From Vigna angularis (lineage: Eukaryota; Streptophyta; Magnoliopsida; Fabales; Fabaceae), in the NCBI RefSeq assembly GCF_016808095.1, contig NC_068976.1, forward strand, positions 10,945,001-11,009,000: a stretch of DNA of 64,000 bases. The letters run 5' to 3'. Shown piece after piece: positions 42,060 to 54,067 of this stretch. Numbering within the stretch: the stretch's first letter is position 1; each line of letters begins with the position of its first letter. Position numbers and translations under genes: made by a program. The notes under the pieces were generated by a model. The model saw only the letters and a program-made list of their open reading frames with translations. It made no database searches and had not been told where the DNA came from.

Positions 42060-42485
42060 AGCAAAAATTCGCATAGCGCACCACCCTTGGTGCGCTGAGC
42101 GAATTTTCCTAATGAGGTGAGTGTTTTTCAGCTAAAATTCGCATAGTGCACCCCTCTTGATGCGCTGCGCGAATTTTCTTGACAAAAGGACAACTAAAAT
42201 TCGCATAGTGCACCATATTTCGCATGGCGAATTAATTCGCAGCATACATCAGGCTTCAAACCTCTCGCTATGCACCCCACTCGCTCTTCGAATTAAATGG
42301 GCAGTGATCCTAGACCACCACCAGTCGCATAGCGACAGGATTCGCCATGGCGAGTCCAAAAACAGTGAACATCACCCTCTGGAAATCCGCACAGCGCACC
42401 AACTCGCACAACGAATTTTCAAGATAGTGAGGACCCCTTTTCAGGGTCTTGTTACGCGAGACAACTCGCATAGCGACACTGCATA
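42060..42485. repeat. Hairpin array AAAATTCGCATAGCGCACC...GGTGCGCTGAGCGAATTTT
   Basis: At 42065-42107 the two arms pair over about 18 bp around a short loop. The AAAATTCGCATAG/GCGAATT arms recur near 42131-42178, 42194-42238, 42320-42352 and 42390-42415. Confidence 0.8.
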
Positions 42486-43203
42486 ATCTGTAGTACGTGA
42501 ATTTTGCATAATCACTCACTTACACTAACCCTTACCATTTCTAGGACTCTTGGTTAACTTCTAAGACCTCCAATTCGATTATTAAGTGTAATTCTTCTTA
42601 TCTAGATGATCCAAATCCTTCCCAGTACTAATCTAAAGTGATTAAATTCAGTTTTACCATTTAAAACACCAATCCCTGCAACTTATGGACAAATTCTCAT
42701 CTCAACCATTATCTCAAGACTTACTCAGTTCTCTGACCCCTCACCAGTTATATTGACTCAGCTAAACTATCCCAACTGCCCAATTGGTCACCGAAGAAAA
42801 ATCAGATGTCTGAACGCATCAGTCTCACCTTCGTCGCCAGCACATATGACTAGTCACAACTGACTGGACCAGGCCAGGGATGCTCTATGATCAGGAATGT
42901 GCCAACTCAGGTTTTTAAGATTCTTCTATCCTACCAACACAGTGCTCTCAACAAGTCCCAAGTTATTTTTCTCAGTCGTCCCATCTGCCTTATTGTACTC
43001 TAGACCACATTCACCCAATTTTAGTACTCCACTTCCCTCACAGTAACTTAAAGCAATACATGTATCCACTCACCATCCATTTTAATTATTTTCCAGAGTT
43101 CTTACTCAAATCCAGAAACCCAGTACAACCAACATAATGCTCATCCAAGTCAAACAATGTTTAGCACAACTTCCACACATCCAGTAGATACAAATCAACA
43201 TGC

Positions 43204-44314
43204 TGATAAGTGTGAAAAAGAGTTGTTTTTATACTTATAAATGAACTCAATCTTGTAATTTTTCATGTTGTTCCTCGTTGAAAAGTTGTAATAGGTAGTA
43301 GATTGTTATGTAAAATATTGTACAGGAAATGATATATTATTTAGACTCTGTCAGCCAATTTTCGCAAAGCGAAAGCCAAAATTCGCACTGCTAGAAAAAG
43401 AAAATTCGCATAGCGCACCAGTACCTGTGCGCTGAGCGAATAACATCAGTTAAAATACAGCAGTTAAGAAAATTCGCATAGCGCACCAGTACATGTGCGC
43501 TAAGCGAATTAATGAATTTAAGTGCCTTTAAAAGACGTGACAGAGCGACAGAAACATTCCCTTCGAACAGAAGTTCCAGACAAAAGAAAGAAACGAAAAC
43601 ATCTCAGGAACTTCTGGAGACTACCTCGAGGCATCAAGACACCATTGTTGCAAGGGATTGCTTCAAATGTGTACGTTTAGATGATTAGGAGTAGTTTTTC
43701 TTTCGTTGGAATTGGATGTAATGAACTTACTCTGATGTAATTTTCCTGTTCAATATATTGTTGTTCGTTCATATGCTCTTTCTTGTATTTACTATAATTG
43801 TATGGAAATATAATGTTATTTGAATGTCTCTGATTACTGAAAAGTAATTTTGAACATGAACATAGATAGAGCACCTAAGTGATTTGGGATCTAGGGATAG
43901 ACTCAATAACTTGGTCATTCTTAACATCGGCCATAATGCATTGTATGTTAAATTGACTAAGGGATTAGCATTTTAATATATTAATTTAGAACTAGTTGTT
44001 AAGGGATTAGGACTAGTATGCCTTGATGTGAATGTTTGAATGAAGTAATGAAATATTGAACAGAGTTTTATATTCATATGATTCATGAAACCCAATTCCA
44101 ACAAAGTTTCTTTTAAATATAATTCCTTGCACACCAACTGTTTGATAAAAATACCAAAAAGTGTTTCTTGTGTTTTTTTGTAAACACTTTGATGTCTAAT
44201 TGAGTTATAAAAGGAAGAATTGTCATGTGTTGCACAAGTCCCTTGGGAGAACGATACTTTGAACTTACTCTATATTACTTGGAACGATTTGGTATACTTG
44301 CCAAAAAGTTATCA
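43204..44314. mobile_element. Solo LTR (1111 bp) nested in the gypsy-type LTR, TSD CATGC
   Basis: Begins TGATAAGTGTG and ends AAAAAGTTATCA, with inverted tips TGATAA/TTATCA. It is flanked by a perfect 5-bp duplication CATGC (43199-43203 and 44315-44319). It includes TGCACAAGTCCCTTGGGAGAACGATAC near 44229, a phrase characteristic of LTRs of the legume Tat/Ogre-like gypsy group as I recall it, and its own AAAATTCGCATAGCGCACC hairpins at 43400-43510. No coding region. Confidence 0.9.
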
Positions 44315-45075
44315 CATGCTCACCACAAAATATAACTCAACAGTACATAACAGTTTAAATCAACACACCAATTCAGGACTTAACATGCATATATCTCATA
44401 AATTAATTTCAAACAAAATAACTAGCTCCCCTTACCTTGAAGTTGAGCAGTATAGCCTACTGGAGTGCCCTAACCGTGCCTTCACAGGAAGAACTTAAAC
44501 GGTGCCCGATCCGAACGAAAATACGATCAATTCAAAAGGAAGCCTTTGGCGTGGTGAACGTCTGAGCACCTTCCAACCCAAGATTGAACAGTTCAAAGAG
44601 CTGGAAATTTAGAGAGGAGAGAAGAGTTTAGGGCAAAGGTTTTAAAGAGAGAAAGGGAAAGCAGAAGTTGATTACTCTGGCTTTTGGGGAATGACCCTGG
44701 CTAAGGTAAGTTTCCCTTAGTCTGGGTCTGACTACCTCTAACTAGGACCCAATAACCTTATAGTTTTCCAGGCCCTCACACAATCAATTGTACAATTGAT
44801 TGTTGAGTAAATTTTACTTGAAAAACTTACTTCTCCAAGGTAATTTTGGTATTGTCTGCATATGCCTTCAACTTGATTCTTCAAGTTATCTAAGATTCTA
44901 TTTTGTCGTAACACATCTTCCTATTCTATTATAACAATTTTTGCACAAATACATGTCTTCAAGCTTATTGAACATCTTTAAGACTTACTTCTACTTGAAC
45001 CTTTCATCAAAACTTCTTTATCCATTTGCAACCTTTTCATGTTGTTGTTTGTTCAAGAGTTTTTATATTCGTTCA

Positions 45076-45719
45076 TAAAAAAGTGTAACTAATAAAAAAT
45101 TTCATACATTAATTAAATCACTTTTTTTTTCTAAATTATGAACTCAAAATGTTCAACATATCTTACAATTATATATTTTTTATTAAGATATTTATAAGTT
45201 TATGAATTTTCATTTTCCTTCTTTACGTTTCAAAATTTATAATTTTGTTTTCTATAGTAACCCTATGTAGTCATTTTGTTAAGAACGTAATTTTATAAAT
45301 TGATTATTCATGAAGAAAAACTAATCTTTGGTTTGAGACTTTAAGTTGTCTTTTATTGGGAGAAGTCAAGGAAAAACTTTCTAATGTTCATTGACTGAAA
45401 CAAATGAAGAAAAAAAAATGTTAACCTATTATTTATCAGTACAAGAACAAATACATAAACAAGTTACAAACAATATTATCAAATCATTTATATTATCATA
45501 ATAAATGAGTTGGGTTAACTATTAACCTACATACAGAACCAGCATGAATGCAAAAAAAAAAAATTATATAATTTATACATATACCAAGATTACATGGGTG
45601 AAAAATTCAACAGTTATAAAACTACAAACAAAACAATTAATGACAAAATATATTTTATTCTTTGATGAATTTATTATTGACATTAAAAAAACATCTTTAT
45701 GTAAGACTCGGAGTTCAAG
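45076..45719. other. AT-rich 3' flank of the carboxylesterase gene
   Basis: No gene or repeat identified. The part next to 45720 is probably the 3' untranslated region. Confidence 0.5.
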
Positions 45720-46703
45720 CTAATATTTTTCTATGAATCTAGTCATTTGAGTTTGCAGTAAACGAGCTGCGGAAGATTGAGGATGATATACATGAAATAC
45801 ATGAGACTCTTCCTTTGCCTCCACAAGTGTCACTTTTTTCACTCCTTTGTTCTTCAGAAACTCCACATACATCACTCCTCTTTCATTCAGAAAATCTTCA
45901 CCAGCAACATAAACCTCAGTTGGTGGAAATTTAAGCCAAACAGTGTTACCTAGGTCATGTTTTTCAAAGTTACAACCATAGTAGTCACGGTTTGAGCCTT
46001 CTGGTATACTCAGCCTCCAAAACATATCATTCATGGTTACATCCTCTTTGCTTTCATCAACCATCTCTTTCACGGTCCTTTTCTCACTTCCAAAATAGGG
46101 ATGTATTGGCATCAACCCAGTGATTCTCAAAGGGCATGCAGGGGTTTGAATTGCCTTCACTGCAACATGATGTGCAATGTTACCTCCTGCACTATCTCCT
46201 GAGAGAAAAGCCCTAGTTGTGTCAGCTTGTTGAAGCAAAGATTCAGAACCAACTTGTTCACTCAGCCATTGAAGTGAGGCGTAGCAATCTTCATAGGCAA
46301 TAGGGAGACGGTGTTCTGGAGCCAAACGATAGTCAACAGAAAGGATAATGGACTGAGATGTGACACAGAAGTCACCAAGAAAAGTGTGGTAGCCAAGCCA
46401 TGTGGTGGATCCAATGCAGAAGCCACCACCATGGAAATAAACCAAGAGAGGAAGCTTCTTTGAGGAAGTTGGAAAGCTTGGAAGGAAGATTCTTCCTGTG
46501 ATACCTTTTGATGAGTCTATGATCACATCCTTTGATTTGTACCCATTGGTTGATTCTAAGGAGGCTAAGGCAGTTTCAGGGTCGAAGCGTTTCACAGAAC
46601 CATTTGAGTAAACTTGAAGAAATTTAGGTGCTTCTGCTATTATAGACATTTTATCTGAGATGAAACTTCTGTCTCTGAAGTGGGAGATTTTATACAAAGC
46701 CAT
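45720..46703 (-). CDS. Plant carboxylesterase (alpha/beta hydrolase 3, CXE family)
   Basis: One intronless frame of 327 residues, the normal size for the CXE/GID1 group of alpha/beta hydrolases. The oxyanion-hole motif is HGGGFCIGS at 91-99. The nucleophile elbow is GDSAGG with Ser171, and the remaining triad residues are likely Asp270 (in GEDFLNERG) and His301 (in EESHVFHVY). YRLAPEHRLPIAYEDC at 125-140 is the family signature. All catalytic residues are present, so an active esterase on small ester substrates is likely; the substrate cannot be told. It is not a GID1 receptor because the catalytic His is kept. A second Met at residue 19 (46649) starts MSIIAEAPKFLQVYSNGSV, where most family members begin, and may be the real start. 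Probably cytosolic, since no signal peptide is seen. Confidence 0.95.
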   Translation of the reverse strand: MALYKISHFRDRSFISDKMSIIAEAPKFLQVYSNGSVKRFDPETALASLESTNGYKSKDVIIDSSKGITGRIFLPSFPTSSKKLPLLVYFHGGGFCIGSTTWLGYHTFLGDFCVTSQSIILSVDYRLAPEHRLPIAYEDCYASLQWLSEQVGSESLLQQADTTRAFLSGDSAGGNIAHHVAVKAIQTPACPLRITGLMPIHPYFGSEKRTVKEMVDESKEDVTMNDMFWRLSIPEGSNRDYYGCNFEKHDLGNTVWLKFPPTEVYVAGEDFLNERGVMYVEFLKNKGVKKVTLVEAKEESHVFHVYHPQSSAARLLQTQMTRFIEKY

Positions 46704-47845
46704 GAGAATTCAAATAGTGTATGTATATTTGCTCCTTATTGCATGCATTTTTTGTGCTTGCATTGTAGGTAGCCAATGCATGGTATATTTTGTTTGTTTG
46801 GTCATTTACATCACATGGTTGTATTTTCTTTATGTTACAGATGTTACTCATGCATTCTTTGTTGATTCCAATGAAAAGAAAATTGACTTTTACTATGTTG
46901 ACCAACGTATCATGTTTTATGGAAATTGTATCGTGTATTAATTTTTCAAATTAGATGGATTACTTTAAATATGACAAGTTAAAAGTATCTCCATACAAAC
47001 TGTTAAATGTTTAGTAACACATTTTTTTTTCTGAGGAAATATACCTAAAACTTATTTTACAGCTTTGTGACTTTGTTTAAAAAAAGAGTAAGTTTGCTAA
47101 CTTCTCTTATTTTTTTATTAGGTTAGTTTAAAAAATAAATTATTTGAAATACACGTGTTCTCAATACACGAGAGCTTGATCTCCCTAGTCTTTGATAAGA
47201 GAATATGCAAAACTACCTTGACAACAATAGGCCACACATAATAAATGTTATAATAATTGAATAAGATGTTATACTTCACGAATAGTACTTGTATAGGTTT
47301 TTGTACTTTGTGGGCCTAACACTAAAAAAAATTGTTATTTAGTGGCTCTTTTTTTTTTTTAATATTGAGAAGATTTTTACTCTATGCAAATCAATTTGTG
47401 GAAATTTTTCAAACTTACACACTTAAAGTCACCGCAATTGATTTGTGGAAGTTTTCTCTGGTATTAAATTTATATTTTGGAGATTTTTTCTGGAGGGTTT
47501 TAACATTTTCTATTAGTAACTTATTCTGTGAAGGATTGAAACTTCCTTTATTTATAATTATTTATCTACATTCATAATTTTTTAATTTAATGGATTTTTT
47601 TACAATAAGAAATAAATAAAATTGTAAAGTACACGAAAAATAATCAAAATTAATTTTATTGATATACATTCATGGACAATTACAATATAAATATAAAACA
47701 AATACATAATATTTAAGGAACATGGTAAGATTAACTAAAACATCTAGCATGGTCGAAGATAACTAGACCAAAAACACATGGACTAATGTTGATGACCTCA
47801 TATACTTGATTGGATAACACTCTTTATTAATGTTATTTTTAATTG
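46704..47845. other. AT-rich upstream region of the carboxylesterase
   Basis: No recognisable gene. Two overlapping opposed frames near 46660-46941 are short and low-quality. On the minus strand this is the promoter side of the carboxylesterase. Confidence 0.45.
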
Positions 47846-47990
47846 TTGTTGGAAAGTCTTGTTTTATAAGCCGTTTTTATAAGGTTGAGTTAGATTTAAA
47901 ATTTACTTTTTAACATAGTATGATAATCATGAGTTAGAATATACCTTAGTGATATTTGTTATTTTTGTAAGGCATATCTTATCATCAGTT
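47846..47990 (+). mobile_element. Decayed TRIM LTR fragment
   Basis: TGTTGGAAAGTC at the start, then ATAAGCCGTTTTTATAAGG, GAGTTAGATTTAAA and TTTTTAACATAGTATGATAATCATGAG, aligns with the LTR end and primer-site region of the 38.8-kb TRIM family. Confidence 0.65.
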
Positions 47991-48033
47991 ATATGATCTC
48001 TGTCTAATCACTCATTAATATTTAGTCTCACAC

Positions 48034-48035
<2 letters not shown>

Positions 48036-48108
<73 letters not shown>
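48036..48108. repeat. (TA)n microsatellite
   Basis: About 36 AT units without interruption. Confidence 0.97.
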
Positions 48109-48109
<1 letters not shown>

Positions 48110-48440
48110 TATTTTAACATTTTAATCCGTGTCATAAGACGAATATGAAAACGAGAAAAGGATAAATATGTACATAATTATTCTTATTTCCATACTCAAT
48201 TAAAAAAATTAAATGTTATTCCTACTAATCAGTGCAGAAATTTATCCTTAAAAAAATAATTCAAATAATATTAATAAAAACGAATTTATTTATCATTTTC
48301 ATTGCTTTTTTTTTCTTCACCATCAATGAATAAATAATTAAAAAATTATGCATTACAAAGATACTCATTAAAAATATCATTTAATATACATTAAAGATGT
48401 TAGTGCAAATATTTCCATCCGTAATCCCTACTCTTTTTTT

Positions 48441-48640
48441 AGGGTTTGTTCACTTAGAGTATTTAGAGAAGATTAATTGGAAAAAGTGATTCAATAAATT
48501 TGAGGATAAATTTTTGTTGTTTGTTTGAGTAGATTTGAAGGTAATTGAGAGTGAATTTGAAAGTAAAGTTTGTGAGAATTAATTTAAGATTTGATTGATG
48601 TGACAAAATAAAAAAATTTGTTTAATTAGTAGAAATTAAA
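48441..48640. mobile_element. Fragment related to the 37.6-kb MITE
   Basis: Starts AGGGTTTGTTCACTTAGAG, then GATTTGAAGGTAATTGAGAGTGAATTTGAAAGTAAAGTTTGTG, parallel to 37575-37700. No matching right end was found. Confidence 0.5.
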
Positions 48641-50254
48641 GATTACCAAAATATCCTAGTTATTAAAGTAATGTAAAACGGTAATTGTTAATAGTATATT
48701 TAATTGTAAAAATGTTTATAAAGAGTAGAAAATTAAAAATAACTATTTAAGTCAATTTTTAAAATGTAAAAAAATTATAGAATCAGGAAAATGAATTATT
48801 TTTAAATGTAGTATTAATTTTGATGAAGTTGAGTATGTGTAAGTGAGGTGCATGTTTAGACTATGTGTGGGATTAGATGTGAGCTTTGAAAGCATAGAGT
48901 AACTAATGTGGTAGTAGTGCTCTTTTTTCAGTGAAGTAACAACCTGTTATACCAAAAATACTTTCATCATGGTAAGTCCAAAATCCAATTAGGTGCCGCC
49001 GACGAACTCCAAACTCTTGTCCTCATGAACTAGGTTACATCCATTACTCCGATGCACGGTCACAGCCCCCGCCCTCACACGCTATGGGAAATCTCGTGTT
49101 TCTCAACCCCGTCGTGGTTGTCGGCGCCAACAACAATGACTCCTTCAACCCTCACATGTCGCCCTCTCACACCCAACAATTCGTTGGAATCCTTCTCCCC
49201 TTCCCAAGACCTCAATCACCACTTCATGCACGGGCACCACGATGTTTTGGCACTGCATGGCTTCCTCCCGTGCATGCAGTACAATCACTGGAATGCATTA
49301 GATCCGATTTCGTCTTCATCACGAACAACTTCGTCTTCATCATCAAAGACGCTACATCCTCCATCATCAAGGACAACTTTAGTTCTCCTTCTTCATACAA
49401 GTAGAATCGAATACTAGGCACAGGAACCGAATACACCTTGGCTTTGTTGTTCTTCATGGGCTCGAACCGAATAAATCCCCCTTAGAACCGAATACAACTT
49501 GCCTTTGCTGTTATTCATGGGGCTGGAACCGAATAAATTCCCCTTAGAACCAAATACGCTTTGCTCATCTTCATCTTCTCCAACTTCAAACACTCATTCT
49601 CTTCATCAACCACTTTCTTCTTCATCTTCCATCAACATTACCTTCTTCACCTACCACCAACCTACAACGAAAAAACAACAAATATTCCTCACTCGTCAAG
49701 GAATGAATCTTTTATGTGCATTGACTGTGTGAAGCAACTTCAGAAGCGCAGGAATTAGTTTCACATACAGGGACACTTGTGACTTTTTCAAAACGATTCC
49801 TCCAAATCTCACCATATTCGCGGGTGAGTGAACAGTAGAGTCATCTCACTTTTACCTTCAAATTCGTCTACGTATTTCTCCTCATATAAACACGATATTC
49901 ATATCAATTCATCACCTTCAAAACTGAGTAAATAATAATTTGTGCTCATGTAAACACAAACTTAATGCTTCTTCCTACACCTCTCGAAGTTCTTCATGCA
50001 CCTCTCAAATGACAAATGTGCCTTTTCATTTAAAAGTAAATAAAACAATTTATACAGTGAGTAATAAATATGGTAATCATTAATATTTACAAACCTACCT
50101 ATATTAAATGAACGTGTATATTACTCTACACTTCTGTCGTTTCACTTCACTCTATGCTCATTGGTTCATTTCTTTTTACCAACTTTCGCAAACCGGTTAA
50201 GGAGGAAACGTATTTTGAAATTAGTTTCTCCTTGTAATTTTAATTTTTTTAAAT
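48641..50254. other. Gene-like but unassigned block
   Basis: At 48985-49760 the DNA becomes less AT-rich and several plus-strand frames are open: 49052-49417, 49084-49404 and 49499-49732. One frame reads DLNHHFMHGHHDVLALHG, which looks gene-like, but no family was recognised. Two adjacent imperfect repeats at about 49428-49560 share GAACCGAATA...CCCTTAGAACC. It could be a broken gene copy or a captured fragment. Left and right of it is plain AT-rich DNA. Confidence 0.4.
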
Positions 50255-50700
50255 TAAATTTATGTAATAATTATTATTATTTATTATATAATGTTTAATA
50301 TGTTTTATTATTTTTTATTTATTAGTTCATTTTTAATGTCTTTTTGTTTTTAATTATTATTTAATTTTTAATATGTTTATGTCTTTTATTTATTATATAA
50401 TTTTAATGTGTTTTATTGTTTTTTATTTTTTTGTTAATTTTTAATATGTCTTTATGTTTTTAATTTTAAATTTTAATTTTTTAATATGTGTTGTTGTTTT
50501 TTATTTTTTATTTAATTTTTAATTTTTAATTTTTAATATGTGATGTTGTTTTTTATGTATTATTTAATTTTTAATATGTGTTGTTGTTTTTATTTATTAT
50601 TTAATTTTTAATATTTGTTGTTTTTTATTTATTATTTAATTTTTAATATGTGTGTTGGTTTTTTATTTATTATTTAATTTTAAATTTGTGTTGTTATTAA
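50255..50700 (+). repeat. T-rich minisatellite
   Basis: About ten imperfect copies of a 40-50-bp unit, TTTATTTATTATTTAATTTTTAATATGTGTTGTTGTTT. T makes up well over half of the plus strand here, an extreme strand bias. Confidence 0.85.
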
Positions 50701-51302
50701 TATTATAAGATGGATAAACATGATGAAACTGTAATTGATGAAGCTGAAAGAAAGGCCACGTTTTGTTAAGTTGTGAAAGAAGTAAAAAGTATAAAAAGTA
50801 TAAACATGATGTTCAACTCTAATATGTATCCGAAACAAAAAAATGTGTATCCAATTAAGATTTTATTGGCTTATGTCAATTAACATTTTCCATCTGAAAT
50901 TTGATACAGTTCATCATCCCTCCTCTCGATCTCTGTGAACATCACTCAATACCATTAATTCATTATGTGTTTCAATCAACTCATTCCATTCAGAAAGGAA
51001 ACTGTTAAAAGAAAGGTTAGACAAAATATTGTATAAACAACATAATGTCAAAAACAATAATAACTACCAACAAACTACTGTATCAACGATCTAAGCCACA
51101 CCAACAACAGCTGAGAGTGAAAAAATAAAAAAAAGATAAAAAACTCGCAACGAGAAATAATGAGAGGTAGAGGTGGAAAGTGATGCTAGAGTTTTTTTAA
51201 TAAAGAATATGATACAATTAAAGTAGGTAAAAATTCCTTCTCAAGAGAACAAATTTAACATTATTTAAAAAATTAGAGGTGGAGAGAGAACTTCTCTAAT
51301 TA
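50701..51302. other. AT-rich spacer
   Basis: No gene or border-defined repeat seen. Confidence 0.45.
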
Positions 51303-51311
51303 AAAAGTTTA

Positions 51312-52257
51312 GGTTTAATTGATTCGAATGTTTTTATTTATGTAAATTTGTGTCAATTAGGTTTTCGTATTTTGAAATAGTTCAATTGGATCTCTATTTA
51401 TGTAAAATTGAATCAATAAAATCTTTGTCGTTAAATCATGTGAACGACGTTAAATGTGTTGCCCGGTGACATGGTGAAGTGACATTTCATAAACACGTGA
51501 CACAATAACATGTAATGACATGGATTTATTTGATTTTAAGTTTAAAATAAAATAAGCTAGCAACCCCTTCCCCTTTAACCCAGTCATCGTCTATGGTCTC
51601 ATGGCTTGGCGTGTCCCAGACATGCTCTTTCGCTAAGAATCTAAAAAACTCAAAAAATTAGAGATACCCAATGGGGCATTTGAATTTTGAAGGACCGAAA
51701 TATGCTATCTTTGACCTCAGATCTGCGTAGCATTTACGTTCTTCCAAATCCTGTTACATTTCAAATAAATAAATATCTTTCCTTTCTCTTTGCTTTTATT
51801 CAACCACATCTACAATTTTAAAGTTTTCTCTTGTGTCATAATTTGGATTTTACAACAATATGGGAGAAGAAAAGGAATGAGAGGTGAAGTGAAAGAGACG
51901 AAATATGTATCCACACACATTCATCTATCACAATGGGGAAGTTTTTGTGTGATTCAACCACCGTCACGAAACCATTCCAAGGTTCGCCGTCGACAGTGCT
52001 TCCATGGGGTGATTCCAAATCAGAGTCAATTAGAGTCCTAGATCTCATCGTTTCGGCTAGTGTTGATGGTGCGAACTTCACCGGTGGTTCGGAAAATGTC
52101 ATCGGTTTGGCAGAGCAGCGAAGCCACCTCCAGAAGCTCCACACTAAATTTAAAACATTTAACATCATCTAAATTTAACGATAAATATTTTATTGATTTA
52201 ATTTTACATAAATAAACGAAAACTTAATTGACCGAATAACTCCGAATGAATTAAACC
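51312..52257. mobile_element. Mutator-like element (MULE), non-autonomous, 9-bp TSD AAAAGTTTA
   Basis: Inverted ends begin GGTTTAATTGATTCG at 51312 and, inverted, GGTTTAATTCATTCGG at 52257. Matching continues inward (TTTATTTATGTAAATTTG, TCAATTAGGTTTTCG). The 9-bp duplication AAAAGTTTA is at 51303-51311 and 52258-52266. The tips resemble those of the MULE at 34725, so both belong to one family. It has no transposase. The interior near 51830-52170 has frames open on both strands (for example a 110-codon minus frame at 51836-52168) and may be a captured host fragment. Confidence 0.92.
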
Positions 52258-52266
52258 AAAAGTTTA

Positions 52267-53095
52267 TCCTTCCTCAATCCTTTGGAAAGTGTAAGAGTTG
52301 ACTTGCATAGAAGTGAGAGACACTAATGTAAGGTGTTGGAGGTGACATGATAGGACAAAGATAAGGCAGAAAGAGTGTAATATTTGCCCTGTTCTCTAGG
52401 AGACATTTATTGATTCGCAACTACTTCAATCTTAACTCCCTTTCATGTCATTTTCTTATTTATGATTTTGAAGACTTGTTGCATTTGCTAAATAATATAC
52501 ACCACATGACTTTCCTACAAACAAATCTCCACCTTCACACTATGCTTCTATAACTTCCATTATTGCTCTTATTAAATACAACCTGCTATGCCATCTCCAT
52601 ATAATTTTTTATTTTCCATTTATCATCATAATATTTATTAGTCTTATATTTAAGTAATGATGCTATTAACACAATATTTTTATTTTTGTTCATTCAGCAT
52701 TTCTTTACTTTTTTATCAACAATATTACCCGATACTATACGAGATAGTCGGAGTCCGATATCCATGGAGTGGATCTCCAAAATATTCGTAAATAATCATA
52801 TTCTTAGATATTCATCTTACCAAACAATTTCGATATAATATGATAAGTGATTATCTACCAAAAATTTAAAGTAACGGAATGTGTTTTACATAATTATGGA
52901 AATATAGATATTTACCATAAGGAGTACTCATTGATTTTTTTTTTCATTATTCAATATATTATCATATCCATCACTTTCTAAACTTTTACAGGTTTAAGTG
53001 TTGGAAAACTTTAAATAGGTGGATATCACCATGGTGTTTCTCACAACTTTGACACTTCTTTATCAGATACACCAACTCAATTTTTGAAAACATTG
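52267..53095. other. AT-rich spacer
   Basis: No gene recognised. Confidence 0.45.
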
Positions 53096-53768
53096 TAGTA
53101 CAAGAAAAATAAATTTACAAACAAAGAAAATCAATTGACATCCAAACATTTATTGAAAAAATATTTGTCAATAAATTTAATTAGTGAATAAAATTTATTA
53201 ATAAATATTAATCAATAAAATATTTATTAATAAATTTTATTAATAACTAAAATATTAATAAGTATTGTGATTTAATTTTTTTTTCACTTTTTTTATTGTT
53301 ATTTTTTTTCTTCTTATCATCTCTTTTGTCACTCATTGGTGTCGCATTAATTGCCTTCGACTTTTTTTTTATATCACTCATATTTAACAACTTATCGATA
53401 AATTTTAAAAAAATACAATTACCAACAACTTTTTAAAAAAGTAAATTACCAATAAAAAATTAATTAATAACAAATTTTATGATTAAAGTCCAAAACAATA
53501 ACATAACCATCCATTTTATTAAGGAATAAAGTTATCAATAAAAATATCTATTAATCAATAATAAACATTATAAAATATTAATAAATTATAATGACAAATT
53601 CATTAACGATAAATATTTTTATAAAAATTATAATTTATCAATAAAAAATATTTATCAGTAATTAAAATTTTAAAATTTGTCACTAAAATCAATAAATAAA
53701 TTCTGATGTGCAAATAAGTTTTTTTAATGGATAAAATTCTATTAATAATTTAACATTTTCTTGTAATA
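53096..53768. mobile_element. Possible decayed CACTA-type MITE (TACAAGAAAAA ends)
   Basis: The left end TAGTACAAGAAAAATAAAT and the inverted right end TATTACAAGAAAATG resemble the CACTACAAGAAAA termini of plant non-autonomous CACTA elements, with changes in the first bases. The interior is a run of AATAAATTTTATTAATAA-like repeats. The flanking triplets do not match. Confidence 0.42.
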
Positions 53769-54067
53769 TTAATTATCTGAACTCGTCCAAATTTAGTAAT
53801 ACCTCTCAAATTAAATTTCACTAACCCTCTTTTTTCAAATTGTTTACATATTAAAAGGTATCCATCAAATAGACAGAGATCGATTAAATTCTCTGAATGA
53901 TTTATCCACATGTATATTGTATTGTATCCCAATACATTAACATCATATTAGCACTATGATGAGATTGTCAATAACCATCTTACACAATCCAAAGAAAAAG
54001 CATATGATAAAGATAGAAGAAAATGGACATGCTGCTATGTATATTTATATTTTCATTTTTTCAAACC

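Larger units (their letters stand above)
41147..44780. mobile_element. Gypsy-type solo LTR with nested solo LTR, TSD CAAT
   Basis: Starts TGTGACATCCC and ends GGCCCTCACA, so its tips TGTGA/TCACA are perfectly inverted. CAAT stands on both sides (41143-41146 and 44781-44784). Without the nested 1111-bp LTR it is about 2.5 kb. It has no gag-pol and no partner, so it is a solo LTR. It holds GC-rich hairpin motifs (42060-42480) and is the best-preserved of four family copies in the window. Confidence 0.78.
38454..45075. mobile_element. Copia-like repeat split by a TRIM array and a gypsy-type LTR
   Basis: Three segments (38454-38790, 39856-41146, 44781-45075) share one texture. They contain CAATTGATTGTACAATC-like palindromes, CTTCAAGTTATCT phrases and a hairpin array. 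When the two insertions are removed the segments abut, and the ACAATTGATTGT motif is present on both sides of the gypsy LTR. This resembles a large copia LTR, but no coding part or outer target duplication was found, so the outer borders are estimates. Confidence 0.5.

Noticed and set aside
46660..46941. 93-codon plus-strand frame with hydrophobic segments
   Set aside because: It overlaps the start of the carboxylesterase in antisense, and its hydrophobic run arises from T-rich DNA.
49224..49457. Minus-strand frame opposite the gene-like islet
   Set aside because: Short and basic, with no domain. The region could not be assigned on either strand.
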